Source: Paenibacillus fonticola DSM 21315
GTDB lineage: Bacteria > Bacillota > Bacilli > Paenibacillales > Paenibacillaceae
Assembly (NCBI RefSeq): GCF_000381905.1
Contig: NZ_KB907245.1
Span: 274,640 to 338,639 of the forward strand
Length of the DNA: 64,000 bases
Direction of reading: 5' to 3'
Shown here: positions 51,555 to 61,100 of the stretch, piece after piece
Position numbering within the stretch: position 1 is the stretch's first letter
Layout of the letters: every line of letters begins with the position of its first letter
Translations under genes and position numbers: made by a program
Notes under the pieces: generated by a model
What the model was told of the DNA's origin: nothing
What the model saw: only the letters and a program-made list of their open reading frames with translations
Database searches by the model: none

Positions 51555-52898
51555 TTATTCCGCGGCGAGCCCGTTGTTCAGATCCTTGATTTGTGTGATC
51601 GCTTTTTCCATAGCGGCTGCTGGATCTGTTTTGTTGTCCCAAATGTCGGCCATAGCCGCATTTACAGGCGCCCATACGTTGGCCATTTCAGGAATGGAAG
51701 GCATCGGCTCCGAATTTTTAGCCTGTTCAGCAAAGCCCGATACGATCGGATCGTTCTTGATTTGATCGGTCTCCAGCGCTTCCAGATTCGTAGGAACTGA
51801 ACCGATTGTCTCGTTCAGCAGTAATTGAGCTTCTTTGGTTGTTGCGAATTGCGCATAAAGTTTAGCTGCATTCGGATATTTCGTGAAAGAGCTTACCGAA
51901 TAGATTTTAATACCCGAGAAAGTAATGGCCGTCTTGCCATTTACGGTAGGGATCGGCGCAATCGCCAGATTGTCGCCAAGCGCTTCTTTATATCCGGCAA
52001 CCTCCCAAGGGCCGTTAATGTCCATAGCGACATCTCCCGCGCCAAACAAGCCGCGCTTAATATCGGGATTGATATCGCCGCTCTTGACCGGAAGTATTTC
52101 GGCTAGGCTTTGATATACCTTCATGCTTTCAGCGACCCCTTCGTTGGCCAGCCCGATATCATCCTTGTTTGTTCCGTTGTCGCCAAACAGGTAACCTCCG
52201 CCGCTGGCGATGAACGGATAGTTAAAGTACATATTCCCCGCTTCCCACATCAGGGCGTATTTTTTCTTGGACTTATCCGTAAAGGTTCTGCCAAACGCAA
52301 GCAAGTCATCGAACGATTTAGGCGGCTCCGGAACTAGCGACTTGTTATAGAACAATGCTGTAGTTTCGGCCGATCTAGGATATCCGTACAGAACACCATT
52401 GAACGTGGCCCCGATGATGGAAGCTTCAGTGTTGTTCTTCTTCGTCTCTTCTGCAAATACATCATTTTCAAGAATCATTCCTGACGCTGCCGCATTGCCA
52501 AGGTGATCGTGCGGAATAATGACTACGTCCGCACCAAGTCCTGAAGGTCCGTCTGTCGTTAATTTAGCCACTTGATCCGGGATGACCACTTCTTCAATTT
52601 TCACCTTGACCCCATATTTTTCTTCAAACTGTCTGGCAATTTCCTCGGTGAAGGCAACTTCTTCTCTACTCTCCCAGACGAGAAGCTCAGCTCCCTGCTC
52701 TGGCGCGAGTTCACCGTCCTGAACTGAAGCATCGCTCCCTTTATTGTCGGCGGCACTAGGCGGTTCAGGCGTATTCACGCTGGCATTGCCACCATTTCCG
52801 CCAGTGCTGCTTTTCGAGCTGCAGGCCGTAATTGAAGCAGCCAAAACGATCGCAACGATTAGAAACAACGCTCTTCTAAATGATTTTGTTAACGTCAT
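51555..52898 (-). CDS. Maltodextrin-binding lipoprotein, MalE/MdxE-like
   Basis: 447 residues. Lipobox ITACSSK (Cys about 26) after the signal peptide, a Gly/Asn/Asp-rich linker, then a solute-binding fold: LLVWESREEVAFTEEIARQFEEKYGVKVKIEEV, YGYPRSAETTALFYNKSLVPEPPKSFDDLLAF, DVAMDINGPWEVAGYKEALGDNLAIAPIP. These match maltose/maltodextrin-binding proteins. GGGAGGGG precedes the ATG. It feeds the MalFG-type permease encoded downstream. Confidence 0.95.
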   Translation of the reverse strand: MTLTKSFRRALFLIVAIVLAASITACSSKSSTGGNGGNASVNTPEPPSAADNKGSDASVQDGELAPEQGAELLVWESREEVAFTEEIARQFEEKYGVKVKIEEVVIPDQVAKLTTDGPSGLGADVVIIPHDHLGNAAASGMILENDVFAEETKKNNTEASIIGATFNGVLYGYPRSAETTALFYNKSLVPEPPKSFDDLLAFGRTFTDKSKKKYALMWEAGNMYFNYPFIASGGGYLFGDNGTNKDDIGLANEGVAESMKVYQSLAEILPVKSGDINPDIKRGLFGAGDVAMDINGPWEVAGYKEALGDNLAIAPIPTVNGKTAITFSGIKIYSVSSFTKYPNAAKLYAQFATTKEAQLLLNETIGSVPTNLEALETDQIKNDPIVSGFAEQAKNSEPMPSIPEMANVWAPVNAAMADIWDNKTDPAAAMEKAITQIKDLNNGLAAE

Positions 52899-52964
52899 AA
52901 AGCTTAACCCCTCCCAAAAATTAAATTGCTCTTACTACACCGAAAAAGCGCTACACCGAAGATG

Positions 52965-52978
52965 CGCAAACGATTTCA
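52965..52978. promoter_or_regulatory. CcpA cre-like site upstream of malE
   Basis: CGCAAACGATTTCA matches the cre consensus TGNAARCGNWWWCA at 13 of 14 positions. It lies 67 bp before the malE start. Expected to give catabolite repression by glucose. Confidence 0.55.
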
Positions 52979-53090
52979 GAAAATCCAATTCCCCAAGCTA
53001 AGCTGTATGTATATTTAGTAAAATGAGCTGGTTTTCCCGTTGGTAAGCGCTTTATCTTCGCAAACATCATACACCAGAATGAATATGTCG

Positions 53091-53104
53091 TAAAAACGTT
53101 TGCA
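53091..53104. promoter_or_regulatory. LacI/CcpA-type operator in the malE-amylase divergent region
   Basis: TAAAAACGTTTGCA (reverse TGCAAACGTTTTTA) fits the cre pattern at 13 of 14 positions and shares GCAAACGTTT with the sites at 55595 and 56761. It lies about 190 bp upstream of malE. The rest of 52899-53604 holds no gene; a further TAAGCGCTTTA-like half-site is at 53044-53054. Confidence 0.5.
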
Positions 53105-53604
53105 TTGTCTGTTTTAATAATATTTTATATGTTTTATTCAATATATCTCTTGAATTCTTGCAATTACGTAATTTGTCTCATTTTTTCCCATTTAGGAAAT
53201 GTACTACTTAGGATAAATTCATCAAAAACACTGGTATAACAACGAATACCAAGCATACCTCATCGATGATCCAGCAGTTTTTTTTCCAAAATTTCAGGAG
53301 TAAATTTACAACTTGTGCAATGGTTTGAACAATGTTATAATCCATCCATGAATGCGGTTACCCTTTCACGTTTGGCCGCACAATTTGAAGGCAATGCTAT
53401 CTTAAAGGTACATCCTCGGCTTCCCATTTGGCCTTGATGTGCCTTTTTCCGCTAGACTCGTTCACCGGACAATGCTACAGCGTATTTTTTCAGTCCAAAC
53501 GTGAAAAAGTCATTCGCCCGGGGTATAGAATAGCAGTGTTTCAATCCATTACTTAACCCATTAATTCTATACTCTTACAACTCACTGTTAGGAGGAACTC
53601 ATAC

Positions 53605-55350
53605 ATGCTGCTTGAAGCGATTTACCATCGCCCGAAATTGAACTGGGCCTACGCCTATGATCACGAGACGATTCATTTACGCCTGCGGGCAAAGAAAAAC
53701 GATCTTACCCATGTGTATGCTTTTGCTGGCGATAAATACATATGGGATCAAAGCAAAGAGCTGATCCCTATGGCGAAAGCGGCTACCGACGAGCTGTTTG
53801 ACTACTGGGCTTGCGCTATTAAGCCCTCCTACCGCCGTTTGAAATACGGCTTCCTGCTGCAATCCGGAGAAGAGCAAATCTGGATGACGGAAAGAGAATT
53901 CACGAAAGAACGCCCCCCTCTTCCGGACCGGTTGTTTGAATTCCCTTATATTAATCCCGCTGACGTTTTCACGGTGCCTGAATGGGTAAAGGACGCGGTA
54001 TTCTATCAAATTTTCCCTGAGCGATTCGCTAAAGGCGACGCCAGTCTGGATCCGAAGGACGTGCTTCCTTGGGGCGGCGAACCGGAACGGTTTAATTTCT
54101 TTGGCGGCGATCTGCAAGGTGTCATGGATCATCTTGACCATTTAAGCGAGCTGGGGATTAATGCGCTTTATTTTACCCCTATTTTCGAGGCTACAACGAA
54201 CCATAAATATGATACGGCCGATTACATGAAGGTGGACCCTCACTTCGGAGATACCGAAACTTTGAAAAAGCTCGTGAAGGCTTGTCATGAACGAGGCATT
54301 CGCGTCCTGCTGGATGCGGTATTCAATCATTCGGGCAAGACGTTTGCCCCCTTCGTTGATGTTCTGGAAAAAGGCGAGCAGTCACGGTATAAGGACTGGT
54401 TCGTCGTACGCGAATTCCCGCTGCAGGTTAAAGATGGGGTTCCGACCTATGATACATTTTCCTTTGAACCTCATATGCCGAAGCTGAACACGGAGAACCC
54501 TGAGGTTAAGGAATACTTGCTGAACGTTGCCGAGTATTGGATTAAAGAGGCCGGAATTGACGGCTGGCGTCTGGATGTCGCTAATGAGGTGGATCACCAG
54601 TTCTGGAGAGATTTTCGTAAAGTGGTGAAAAAGGCCAACCCTGACGCGTATATTCTGGGTGAAATCTGGCATGAGTCGTCCAGTTGGCTGCAAGGCGATC
54701 AATTCGACGCTGTCATGAACTATCCGTTTACGGATGCGGTTCTCGACTTTGTTGTACGGCGTACACTCGACGCCGAGGATTTTGCCCATGCAATCGGCAA
54801 ACAGCTGGCCCGCTACCCGCAGCAGGCGAGCGAGGTCGCCTTCAATTTGCTTGACAGCCATGACACCCCTCGTCTGCTTACCCTTTGCGATGGCAACAAG
54901 GACAGGATGAAGCTTGCTGCGGTTCTTCTGTTTACGTACAGCGGCACGCCTTGTATATATTATGGGGACGAGATCGGCATCGATGGCGGCCAAGACCCGG
55001 ACTGCCGCAAATGTATGGAATGGAATCCAGACAAACAGGATCGCGATTTATTCGCCTTTTATCAAAAAATAATCGCTGTTAGGAAAGAGCTTCCAGCGCT
55101 GCGCACCGGATCGATTCACTTCCTGGTCGCTGAAGCGCAGGGATCCAAGCTGGCCTTTGAGCGCCGTCTCGGCGAGCAAGCTGTTCTTGTACTTGTAAAC
55201 AACGACAGTATGGTGCAAACGATTCAGGTAAACGCCGAAGGGGATGCCTGGATAAACCGGCTCGACGGCAAGAGATGGCCAGCCGTGAGCGGGACGCTGT
55301 CTGTAAAGCTGCCAGCATACGGTTATGCCATATTAACTGAAGCAAAATAA
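53605..55350 (+). CDS. Neopullulanase/maltogenic alpha-amylase (GH13_20)
   Basis: 581 residues, no signal peptide, so cytosolic. The N-terminal CBM34-like domain is 1-120. The barrel has YQIFPERF, GINALYFTPIF, DAVFNHSG, GWRLDVANEVD (nucleophile Asp), ILGEIWHE (acid/base Glu) and NLLDSHDTPR (third Asp). A C-terminal beta domain runs from about 500. It cuts imported maltodextrins or cyclodextrins to maltose, feeding the phosphorylase downstream. TAGGAGGAA precedes the ATG. Confidence 0.95.
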   Translation: MLLEAIYHRPKLNWAYAYDHETIHLRLRAKKNDLTHVYAFAGDKYIWDQSKELIPMAKAATDELFDYWACAIKPSYRRLKYGFLLQSGEEQIWMTEREFTKERPPLPDRLFEFPYINPADVFTVPEWVKDAVFYQIFPERFAKGDASLDPKDVLPWGGEPERFNFFGGDLQGVMDHLDHLSELGINALYFTPIFEATTNHKYDTADYMKVDPHFGDTETLKKLVKACHERGIRVLLDAVFNHSGKTFAPFVDVLEKGEQSRYKDWFVVREFPLQVKDGVPTYDTFSFEPHMPKLNTENPEVKEYLLNVAEYWIKEAGIDGWRLDVANEVDHQFWRDFRKVVKKANPDAYILGEIWHESSSWLQGDQFDAVMNYPFTDAVLDFVVRRTLDAEDFAHAIGKQLARYPQQASEVAFNLLDSHDTPRLLTLCDGNKDRMKLAAVLLFTYSGTPCIYYGDEIGIDGGQDPDCRKCMEWNPDKQDRDLFAFYQKIIAVRKELPALRTGSIHFLVAEAQGSKLAFERRLGEQAVLVLVNNDSMVQTIQVNAEGDAWINRLDGKRWPAVSGTLSVKLPAYGYAILTEAK

Positions 55351-55594
55351 GCTTGAAATCATAACTTAAATAGGGGCTTTAATAAAAACTAATATGAGTT
55401 TGATTATGAGTTAAATAGGGACCCTTAAATATAGGCTTAAGCATGGATAAACTTGGTTTAAACCTTGATCGTAAATCAGTGTAAGAAATTCAACCCAGCC
55501 ATAATATCGGCCTCCGCCTCCTTTGGGACATAGAGCAGTGTAACCTATGTACTTTACTTTCGATTACCTATAGATTAATATTACAGTGTAATAA

Positions 55595-55608
55595 CGCAAA
55601 CGGTTCCA
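55595..55608. promoter_or_regulatory. LacI-type operator upstream of the malR-like gene
   Basis: CGCAAACGGTTCCA, 12 bp before the ATG of the LacI-family gene, contains the GCAAACG half-site shared with the malE and pgmB operators. It overlaps the start of the ribosome site, fitting autoregulation. Confidence 0.45.
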
Positions 55609-55620
55609 CAGGAGGTTATT

Positions 55621-56649
55621 ATGGCTGTTACAATAAAAGATGTTGCCAAGAAGGCCGGGGTTTCCCCCTCCACTGTGTCCCGGGTGCTGTCAAATCATCC
55701 TAGAATCAGCGCGGAGACTTCTCGAAAAGTGAAGGAAATTATGGAGCAACTCGGATATCATCCGAATATTATGGCAAAAAGCCTCGTATCCAAAACTACG
55801 AACAGCATTTGCATTATGCTTCCTAAGTCAGCTGAGGAGCTATTCTCGAATTACTTCTTTATGGAGCTAATCCGCGGGATCGTCACTCAAGCGAGCCGAT
55901 TAGGATATGATGTGCTAATTAGTACAGGAGCCAACGAGAAGGAAGAATTGGAAGGCGTCTCGAGGCTGCTGAACGGGCGCCGGGTTGACGGAGTAATTTT
56001 GCTCTACTCGAGAACGGATGACCCCGTCATCGACTTTCTGCATGAGAACGCACACCCTTTCGTTCTGATTGGGCGAAGCGACCAATTTTCCGATATTTTA
56101 TCCGTGGATAACGACAACGTGCAGGCTTCCTATGATGCGACAAAACACTTAATATCCATGGGGCATGAACGAATCGGTTTTGTAAGCGGTCCACCCGATC
56201 TCGTTGTATCCAAGGATCGGCTTTTGGGCTATATGAATGCCCTCGCGGATGCCGGGCTGGAGTCGCGGGCTGAATGGATCGTTGAAGGGGAATTTCTGCA
56301 GGAGAGCGGCTACCGGGCCATGTCATTCTTCATGAATCTTCCCAACCGCCCTACCGCCATCGTACTTATTGACGACGTGGTTGCCTTTGGCATACTACGC
56401 GGCCTGCACGAGCTGAAATATAAGGTGCCGGAGGATTTGTGTCTGGTGAGCTTTAACAACATCCCTTTATCAGAATTGTCGAACCCGCCGCTGAGCAGCA
56501 TGGATATCGGCATCTACAATTTGGGCTACACGGCTTCCCAGGTACTTATTCAATCTATTCAAAACAATAACGAACCGCTTTACCAAAACCGGCACATCAT
56601 TCCGCATCGCCTGATGATTCGCGAATCGTCCGTCCATTCCGTACGATAG
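55621..56649 (+). CDS. LacI-family regulator of maltose/maltodextrin genes, MalR-like
   Basis: 342 residues. The helix-turn-helix is VTIKDVAKKAGVSPSTVSRVLSNHPRIS at 3-30, then the hinge and a periplasmic-binding-like sensor domain (ICIMLPKSAEELFSNYFFMELIRGI, FVLIGRSDQFSDILSVDNDN, IGFVSGPPDL). This resembles Gram-positive MalR, which binds maltose. It lies between amylase and pgmB in the maltodextrin locus and has its own terminator. Confidence 0.92.
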   Translation: MAVTIKDVAKKAGVSPSTVSRVLSNHPRISAETSRKVKEIMEQLGYHPNIMAKSLVSKTTNSICIMLPKSAEELFSNYFFMELIRGIVTQASRLGYDVLISTGANEKEELEGVSRLLNGRRVDGVILLYSRTDDPVIDFLHENAHPFVLIGRSDQFSDILSVDNDNVQASYDATKHLISMGHERIGFVSGPPDLVVSKDRLLGYMNALADAGLESRAEWIVEGEFLQESGYRAMSFFMNLPNRPTAIVLIDDVVAFGILRGLHELKYKVPEDLCLVSFNNIPLSELSNPPLSSMDIGIYNLGYTASQVLIQSIQNNNEPLYQNRHIIPHRLMIRESSVHSVR

Positions 56650-56717
56650 CTTGGAACTTGGAACAGGCGGCTAGACGGCGGTTCCCTCTACGGGAACCCC
56701 ATTGCATAATTAACTCC

Positions 56718-56751
56718 AAATAAATGAAGCCAAACTGCTTCATTTATTTTT
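56718..56751 (+). terminator. Terminator of the malR-like gene
   Basis: AAATAAATGAAGC pairs with GCTTCATTTATTT across a 6-base loop and is followed by T residues. It separates malR from pgmB. Confidence 0.85.
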
Positions 56752-56760
56752 AGCAACTTG

Positions 56761-56774
56761 TTCAAACGTTTGCA
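56761..56774. promoter_or_regulatory. LacI-type operator upstream of pgmB
   Basis: TTCAAACGTTTGCA contains the perfect palindrome CAAACGTTTG (56763-56772), 20 bp before the pgmB ATG. The core matches the operators at malE and malR, so the same regulator may bind all three. Confidence 0.55.
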
Positions 56775-56793
56775 CTTAAAAGGAGGAGAGGCG

Positions 56794-57456
56794 ATGACCT
56801 CAATTAAAGCATGCTTGTTTGACCTGGACGGTGTCCTCGTCGACACAGCCAAATATCATTATCTGGCCTGGAAGCGGCTAGCGAAGGATCTCGGCTTCAC
56901 ATTCACCGAACAAGATAACGAGAAGCTTAAGGGAGTCAGCCGCATGGCTTCCCTCGACATTCTGCTCGGCCTTGGCGGGCTGGAGTTCGGTGACGCTAAA
57001 AAGCAGGATCTCGCCGAGCGGAAAAACGGATGGTATGTCGAGGCCATTTCCAAGATGGATCATTCGGAAATTTTGCCAGGGGCGTTAGAGTTCCTGAAGG
57101 CCTGCCGGGACAACGGGATCAAAACGGCTCTCGGCTCGGCCAGTAAGAACGCGATGACCATTCTCGACAATACCGGCCTCACCCCCTACTTCGATGCCAT
57201 TATCGATGGGACGCATACGACGAACGCCAAACCCGATCCGGAGGTATTTCTTCTCGGTGCGGCGGCCCTCTCCGTACCTCCGGGGCAATGCGTCGTCTTC
57301 GAGGATGCCGAAGCTGGTGTCGAGGCAGCGCACCGGGCGGGTATGAGATGCGTCGGAGTCGGCTCTCCCGCTACGCTGGGCCAGGCTGAGGCGGTCGTTC
57401 CTTCGCTGCAGGAAATGACGGTAGAGCGCCTGAATGAGCTGAGTATCGTACGTTAG
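56794..57456 (+). CDS. pgmB: beta-Phosphoglucomutase
   Basis: 220 residues from the ATG at 56794, after AAAGGAGGAG. HAD fold with DLDGVLVDTAKYHYLAWKRLA (nucleophile Asp and cap contact), LKGVSRMASLDILL, ALGSASKNA, GTHTTNAKPDPEVFLLGA and VVFEDAEAGVEAA. These are the known PgmB signatures. It converts beta-glucose-1-phosphate from the maltose phosphorylase to glucose-6-phosphate. GH65 gene follows after 77 bp. Confidence 0.96.
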   Translation: MTSIKACLFDLDGVLVDTAKYHYLAWKRLAKDLGFTFTEQDNEKLKGVSRMASLDILLGLGGLEFGDAKKQDLAERKNGWYVEAISKMDHSEILPGALEFLKACRDNGIKTALGSASKNAMTILDNTGLTPYFDAIIDGTHTTNAKPDPEVFLLGAAALSVPPGQCVVFEDAEAGVEAAHRAGMRCVGVGSPATLGQAEAVVPSLQEMTVERLNELSIVR

Positions 57457-57533
57457 TCTGCCTAGCTTGCCTTACTAGTTCGTATGAAAGTGCACTGATT
57501 ATTTCATCATATGATTAAAGGAGTCTGGTTAAC

Positions 57534-59852
57534 TTGAGACAATATCTGAAAATCAATGAATGGTCGATCATCGAAGAATCCTTCGACCCGTCAACGCATG
57601 AAATATCCGAAAGCATATTTAGCATCGGAAACGGATTTATGGGCCAGCGCGCCAATTTCGAGGAGAAGTACACCGGTTCGTCCCTGCAGGGCAGCTATAT
57701 GGCCGGGGTCTATTACCCGGACAAAACGCGCGTCGGCTGGTGGAAGAATGGATATCCCGAATATTTCGCAAAAGTGCTGAACAGCACGAACTGGATCGGA
57801 GTCAATGTATTCCTTGATGGCATCGAACTCGACCTTGCCACATGCAAAGTCAGCGACTTCGTTCGCGAATTGAACATGAAGGAAGGCACCTTGTCCCGCC
57901 GCTTCAAGGCGGAGCTTGAGGACGGCAAGCAAGTTCAGGTAGAGGCGCTGCGTTTCGTCAGCATGGCCCGCCATGAAATCGGCGCGATCCGCTATGCGGT
58001 TACACCGCTGAACTTCAGCGGTACGATCCGCCTCGTTCCTTACCTGGACGGGGATGTGCAAAATAAAGACTCAAACTATGACGAGAAGTTCTGGCTGGAA
58101 GTAGAAAAAGCGGCGGCGGCGGACATCTCCTACCTGACGCTGAAGACGAAGAAGCTTGATTTCCATGTCACCTCGGTGATGGCTTTCGATGTCTTCAAAG
58201 ACGGAAGCAAACTGGATCTCACCCCGTCCCTGAACGAGCGCGACAAATTCGTCTCCAGTGAAGTGGCTGTCGAGGCAGCCGCCGGTAAACAGGTAACCCT
58301 GTACAAATATGTAGCAAATGTTACTTCCCGCAACCATGGTTTAGGCCAACTGGTTGAGGCCGGTACGAAATCACTGACCGCGGCGAAAGAGGCCGGGTTC
58401 GACACGCTGCTTCGTGAACAGGTCGATGCCTGGGCTGCGAAATGGAGCGAAAGCGACATTATTATCGAAGGCGACGAGTCCGCACAGCAGGCGATTCGCT
58501 TCAATATTTTTCAATTGAATCAGACCTATACTGGAGATGACGACCGACTGAATATCGGACCAAAAGGCTTTACGGGCGAAAAATACGGCGGCAGCACCTA
58601 TTGGGACACGGAAGCTTACTGTCTGCCGTTCTATCTCAGCACCGCGGACTCCAGCATTGCCCGCAACCTGCTGATTTACCGCTACAAGCATCTGGAGAAG
58701 GCGAAGGAGAATGCCGGGAAGCTAGGCTTTACCAAAGGCGCCCTCTATCCGATGGTGACAATGAATGGCGAAGAATGCCATAACGAATGGGAAATTACGT
58801 TCGAGGAAATCCACCGCAACGGGGCTATCGCATACGCAATCTACAACTACGTCAACTATACCGGGGATAAATCATATCTTGGCCAATACGGCCTGGAGGT
58901 GCTCGTGGAAATTTCCCGCTTCTGGGAAGAGCGCGTCAATTTCTCCAAGGACAAAGGCAAGTACGTCATGCTTGGCGTTACGGGGCCAAACGAATACGAG
59001 AACAACGTCAACAACAACTGGTATACGAACCGGATCGCCGTCTGGACGCTGGAATATACGCAGGAAGTCATGAGCTACCTGAAGGAGCATGAGCAGGCCC
59101 GTTATGCGGAGCTCATCGGCAAGCTCGAGCTGAAGGACGAGGAGATCGCCAAGTGGAACGATATTATCGGCAATATGTACTATCCGTACGATGAAGAGCG
59201 CGGCGTTTTCCTGCAGCAGGACGGCTTCCTTGATAAGGACCTTATGCCGGTCAAAGACCTGAAGGCCGAGCACCTGCCGCTGAACCAGAACTGGTCCTGG
59301 GACCGGATTCTCCGCTCCTGCTTCATCAAACAGGCCGACGTGCTTCAAGGAATTTACTTCCTGGGCGACGAGTTCGACCTGGAAACCAAAAAACGCAACT
59401 TCGATTTCTATGAGCCGCTGACGGTGCATGAGTCCTCCCTGTCGCCATGCCTCCACGCGATCATCGCTTGCGAACTGGGCTATCAGGAGAAGGCGTACGA
59501 GATGTACCTGCGCACCGCGCGCCTGGATCTCGACAATTACAATAACGATACCGAGGACGGCCTGCATATCACGAGCATGGCTGGTACCTGGATGTCCGTC
59601 GTTCAAGGCTTTGGCGGCTTGAAGGTCAAAGACGGAGCGCTGCAGTTGCATCCATTCGTCCCTTCCCATTGGACCGCCTTCTCGTTCAAGGTCATGTTCC
59701 GGGGAGCCCGCCTGAACGTCAGTGTAACCGAAGACAGCATCACGGTCACCAACGAAACCGAGACGCCGGCAGCGATCGTCATTTACGACCGGAGCTACAC
59801 GATCAGCGGCCTGGGCGAAGTGCAGTACGCTAGATCCTCTGTGAACATTTAA
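57534..59852 (+). CDS. Maltose phosphorylase (GH65)
   Basis: 772 residues from a TTG ten bases after AAAGGAG. GH65 features: SIFSIGNGFMGQRANFEEKYTG, GGSTYWDTEAYCLPFYLS, the catalytic Glu region NGEECHNEWEITFEEIHRNGA and the phosphate-binding end VHESSLSPCLHAIIACELGY and TSMAGTWMSVVQGFGG. Length and motifs fit maltose rather than trehalose phosphorylases, though kojibiose-type specificity cannot be excluded. It yields glucose and beta-glucose-1-phosphate, matching pgmB upstream. Confidence 0.92.
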   Translation: MRQYLKINEWSIIEESFDPSTHEISESIFSIGNGFMGQRANFEEKYTGSSLQGSYMAGVYYPDKTRVGWWKNGYPEYFAKVLNSTNWIGVNVFLDGIELDLATCKVSDFVRELNMKEGTLSRRFKAELEDGKQVQVEALRFVSMARHEIGAIRYAVTPLNFSGTIRLVPYLDGDVQNKDSNYDEKFWLEVEKAAAADISYLTLKTKKLDFHVTSVMAFDVFKDGSKLDLTPSLNERDKFVSSEVAVEAAAGKQVTLYKYVANVTSRNHGLGQLVEAGTKSLTAAKEAGFDTLLREQVDAWAAKWSESDIIIEGDESAQQAIRFNIFQLNQTYTGDDDRLNIGPKGFTGEKYGGSTYWDTEAYCLPFYLSTADSSIARNLLIYRYKHLEKAKENAGKLGFTKGALYPMVTMNGEECHNEWEITFEEIHRNGAIAYAIYNYVNYTGDKSYLGQYGLEVLVEISRFWEERVNFSKDKGKYVMLGVTGPNEYENNVNNNWYTNRIAVWTLEYTQEVMSYLKEHEQARYAELIGKLELKDEEIAKWNDIIGNMYYPYDEERGVFLQQDGFLDKDLMPVKDLKAEHLPLNQNWSWDRILRSCFIKQADVLQGIYFLGDEFDLETKKRNFDFYEPLTVHESSLSPCLHAIIACELGYQEKAYEMYLRTARLDLDNYNNDTEDGLHITSMAGTWMSVVQGFGGLKVKDGALQLHPFVPSHWTAFSFKVMFRGARLNVSVTEDSITVTNETETPAAIVIYDRSYTISGLGEVQYARSSVNI

Positions 59853-59892
59853 TCATCAGGCAAAAGGGGATGTCCAATAAGTCCCTTAAATT

Positions 59893-59933
59893 AAAGTCAT
59901 ACGGAAAACACTTCGTTTTTCCGTATGACTTTT
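59893..59933 (+). terminator. Terminator of the pgmB-maltose phosphorylase operon
   Basis: AAAGTCATACGGAAAA pairs perfectly with TTTTCCGTATGACTTT across a short loop, ending in T residues. About 40 bp past the stop. Confidence 0.88.
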
Positions 59934-59982
59934 GCATACATCTGCTTATGCTGGTGTGGGGTATTGGTTGGCGGCTGTGTGG

Positions 59983-60064
59983 CTTGGGTGGATTGGGTGG
60001 ATTGGGTGGATTGGGTGGATTGGGTGGATTGGGTGGATTAGGTGACTGGCTGGGCAACTGGCTG
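59983..60064. repeat. GGATTGGGTG tandem repeat
   Basis: Six to seven 10-bp units GGATTGGGTG, followed by two GACTGGCTGGGC-like units. No gene between 59853 and 60182. Confidence 0.88.
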
Positions 60065-60126
60065 GGCATATGCGAATCTAGCAGACACAGGGGACGCTAT
60101 TTGTGAAATAATGAGGAATTGGGAGG

Positions 60127-60151
60127 GCTAACGGACCTACGTTCCGCTATT
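60127..60151. repeat. Dispersed palindromic unit left of the IS3 element
   Basis: GCTAACGGACCTACGTTCCGCTATT is the reverse orientation of the AATAGCGGAACC…GGTCCGTTAGC unit seen at 34231-34254. Confidence 0.8.
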
Positions 60152-60228
60152 GATCCCAAAAGCCTGTTTATTGGAGTCAATTTGTACTTCTGTCAAGAAA
60201 GTGGACACAGAAGCAAGGAACATTACAA

Positions 60229-61053
60229 TTACGCGGACAGTTTTTGATGGTACATTTGCTCAAATCGATGGGGTGTTTTATACCCCAATGTAGAGTGAGG
60301 GCGCACGCGGTTATAGTAAAACTCAATATAACTATAGAGCTCGTTCGTCGCCTGTTCACGTGTCCTAAATTTTGTTTGATACACCAACTCTTTTTTCAGG
60401 GTGCTGTGAAACGACTCTATGCATGCATTGTCATAGCAGTTGCCTTTACGACTCATACTGCCTTTCATCCCGTAGGCTTCTAGTTTCTTTTGATATACTT
60501 CGGATGCATACTGGGAACCACGGTCGGAATGATGAATTAAACCTGTAGCCGGCTTCTGGCGCTTATAGGCTTGATCCAAGGCATCAACCACAAGTTCTCT
60601 TGTCATGCGCGCTCCCGTAGACCAGCCAACGATTTTACGCGAATATAAGTCCATTACGCTGGCCAGATATAACCACCCCTCATTTGTTGCAACGTAGGTA
60701 ATATCCGTCACCCAGACCTTGTTAGGAGCGCTCACCTTAAACTGCCGATCCAGTACATTGTCGTGAACTGGCATGTTGTGTTTAGAGTTGGTAGTTGCCT
60801 TATACTTTCGTACGGTAATCGATTTTAAGCCCATTTCCTTCATAAGACGACTTACCGTCTTGGAGGATACATTACAACCGTCTTCGTCTCTTAGGACTGC
60901 GGTTATAACAGGGCTGCCTGGTCGCTTCTGCAATCGGTAGAAGTGGTGTTGGATACGTGTTTTCAGCCACTTTCTACGCTGCTCTCGTTTGCTGGGCTTG
61001 CGGTTGACCCATTTGTAATAGCCGCTCCGGGATACTTTCATGACGGAGCACAT
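60229..61053 (-). CDS. IS3-family transposase OrfB (DDE integrase domain)
   Basis: 274 residues as a separate frame. It has the HTH_21 segment and the rve domain with DDE residues: WVTDITYVAT (Asp), HHSDRGSQYAS (Asp) and DNACIESFHSTLKKE (Glu, 35 residues later). The frame extends upstream without stop to the frameshift site at 61134-61140, so the working protein is probably the OrfAB fusion of about 385 residues. Intact, so the element may be active. Confidence 0.93.
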   Translation of the reverse strand: MCSVMKVSRSGYYKWVNRKPSKREQRRKWLKTRIQHHFYRLQKRPGSPVITAVLRDEDGCNVSSKTVSRLMKEMGLKSITVRKYKATTNSKHNMPVHDNVLDRQFKVSAPNKVWVTDITYVATNEGWLYLASVMDLYSRKIVGWSTGARMTRELVVDALDQAYKRQKPATGLIHHSDRGSQYASEVYQKKLEAYGMKGSMSRKGNCYDNACIESFHSTLKKELVYQTKFRTREQATNELYSYIEFYYNRVRPHSTLGYKTPHRFEQMYHQKLSA

Positions 61054-61100
61054 CTTCTCAACACGGTACTGGGAGCGGTGCTTATAAATAAACGAATAAA

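Noticed and set aside
60177..60359. Small minus-strand frame at the left end of the IS3 element
   Set aside because: It lies in another frame of the transposase end and inverted repeat, without a ribosome site.
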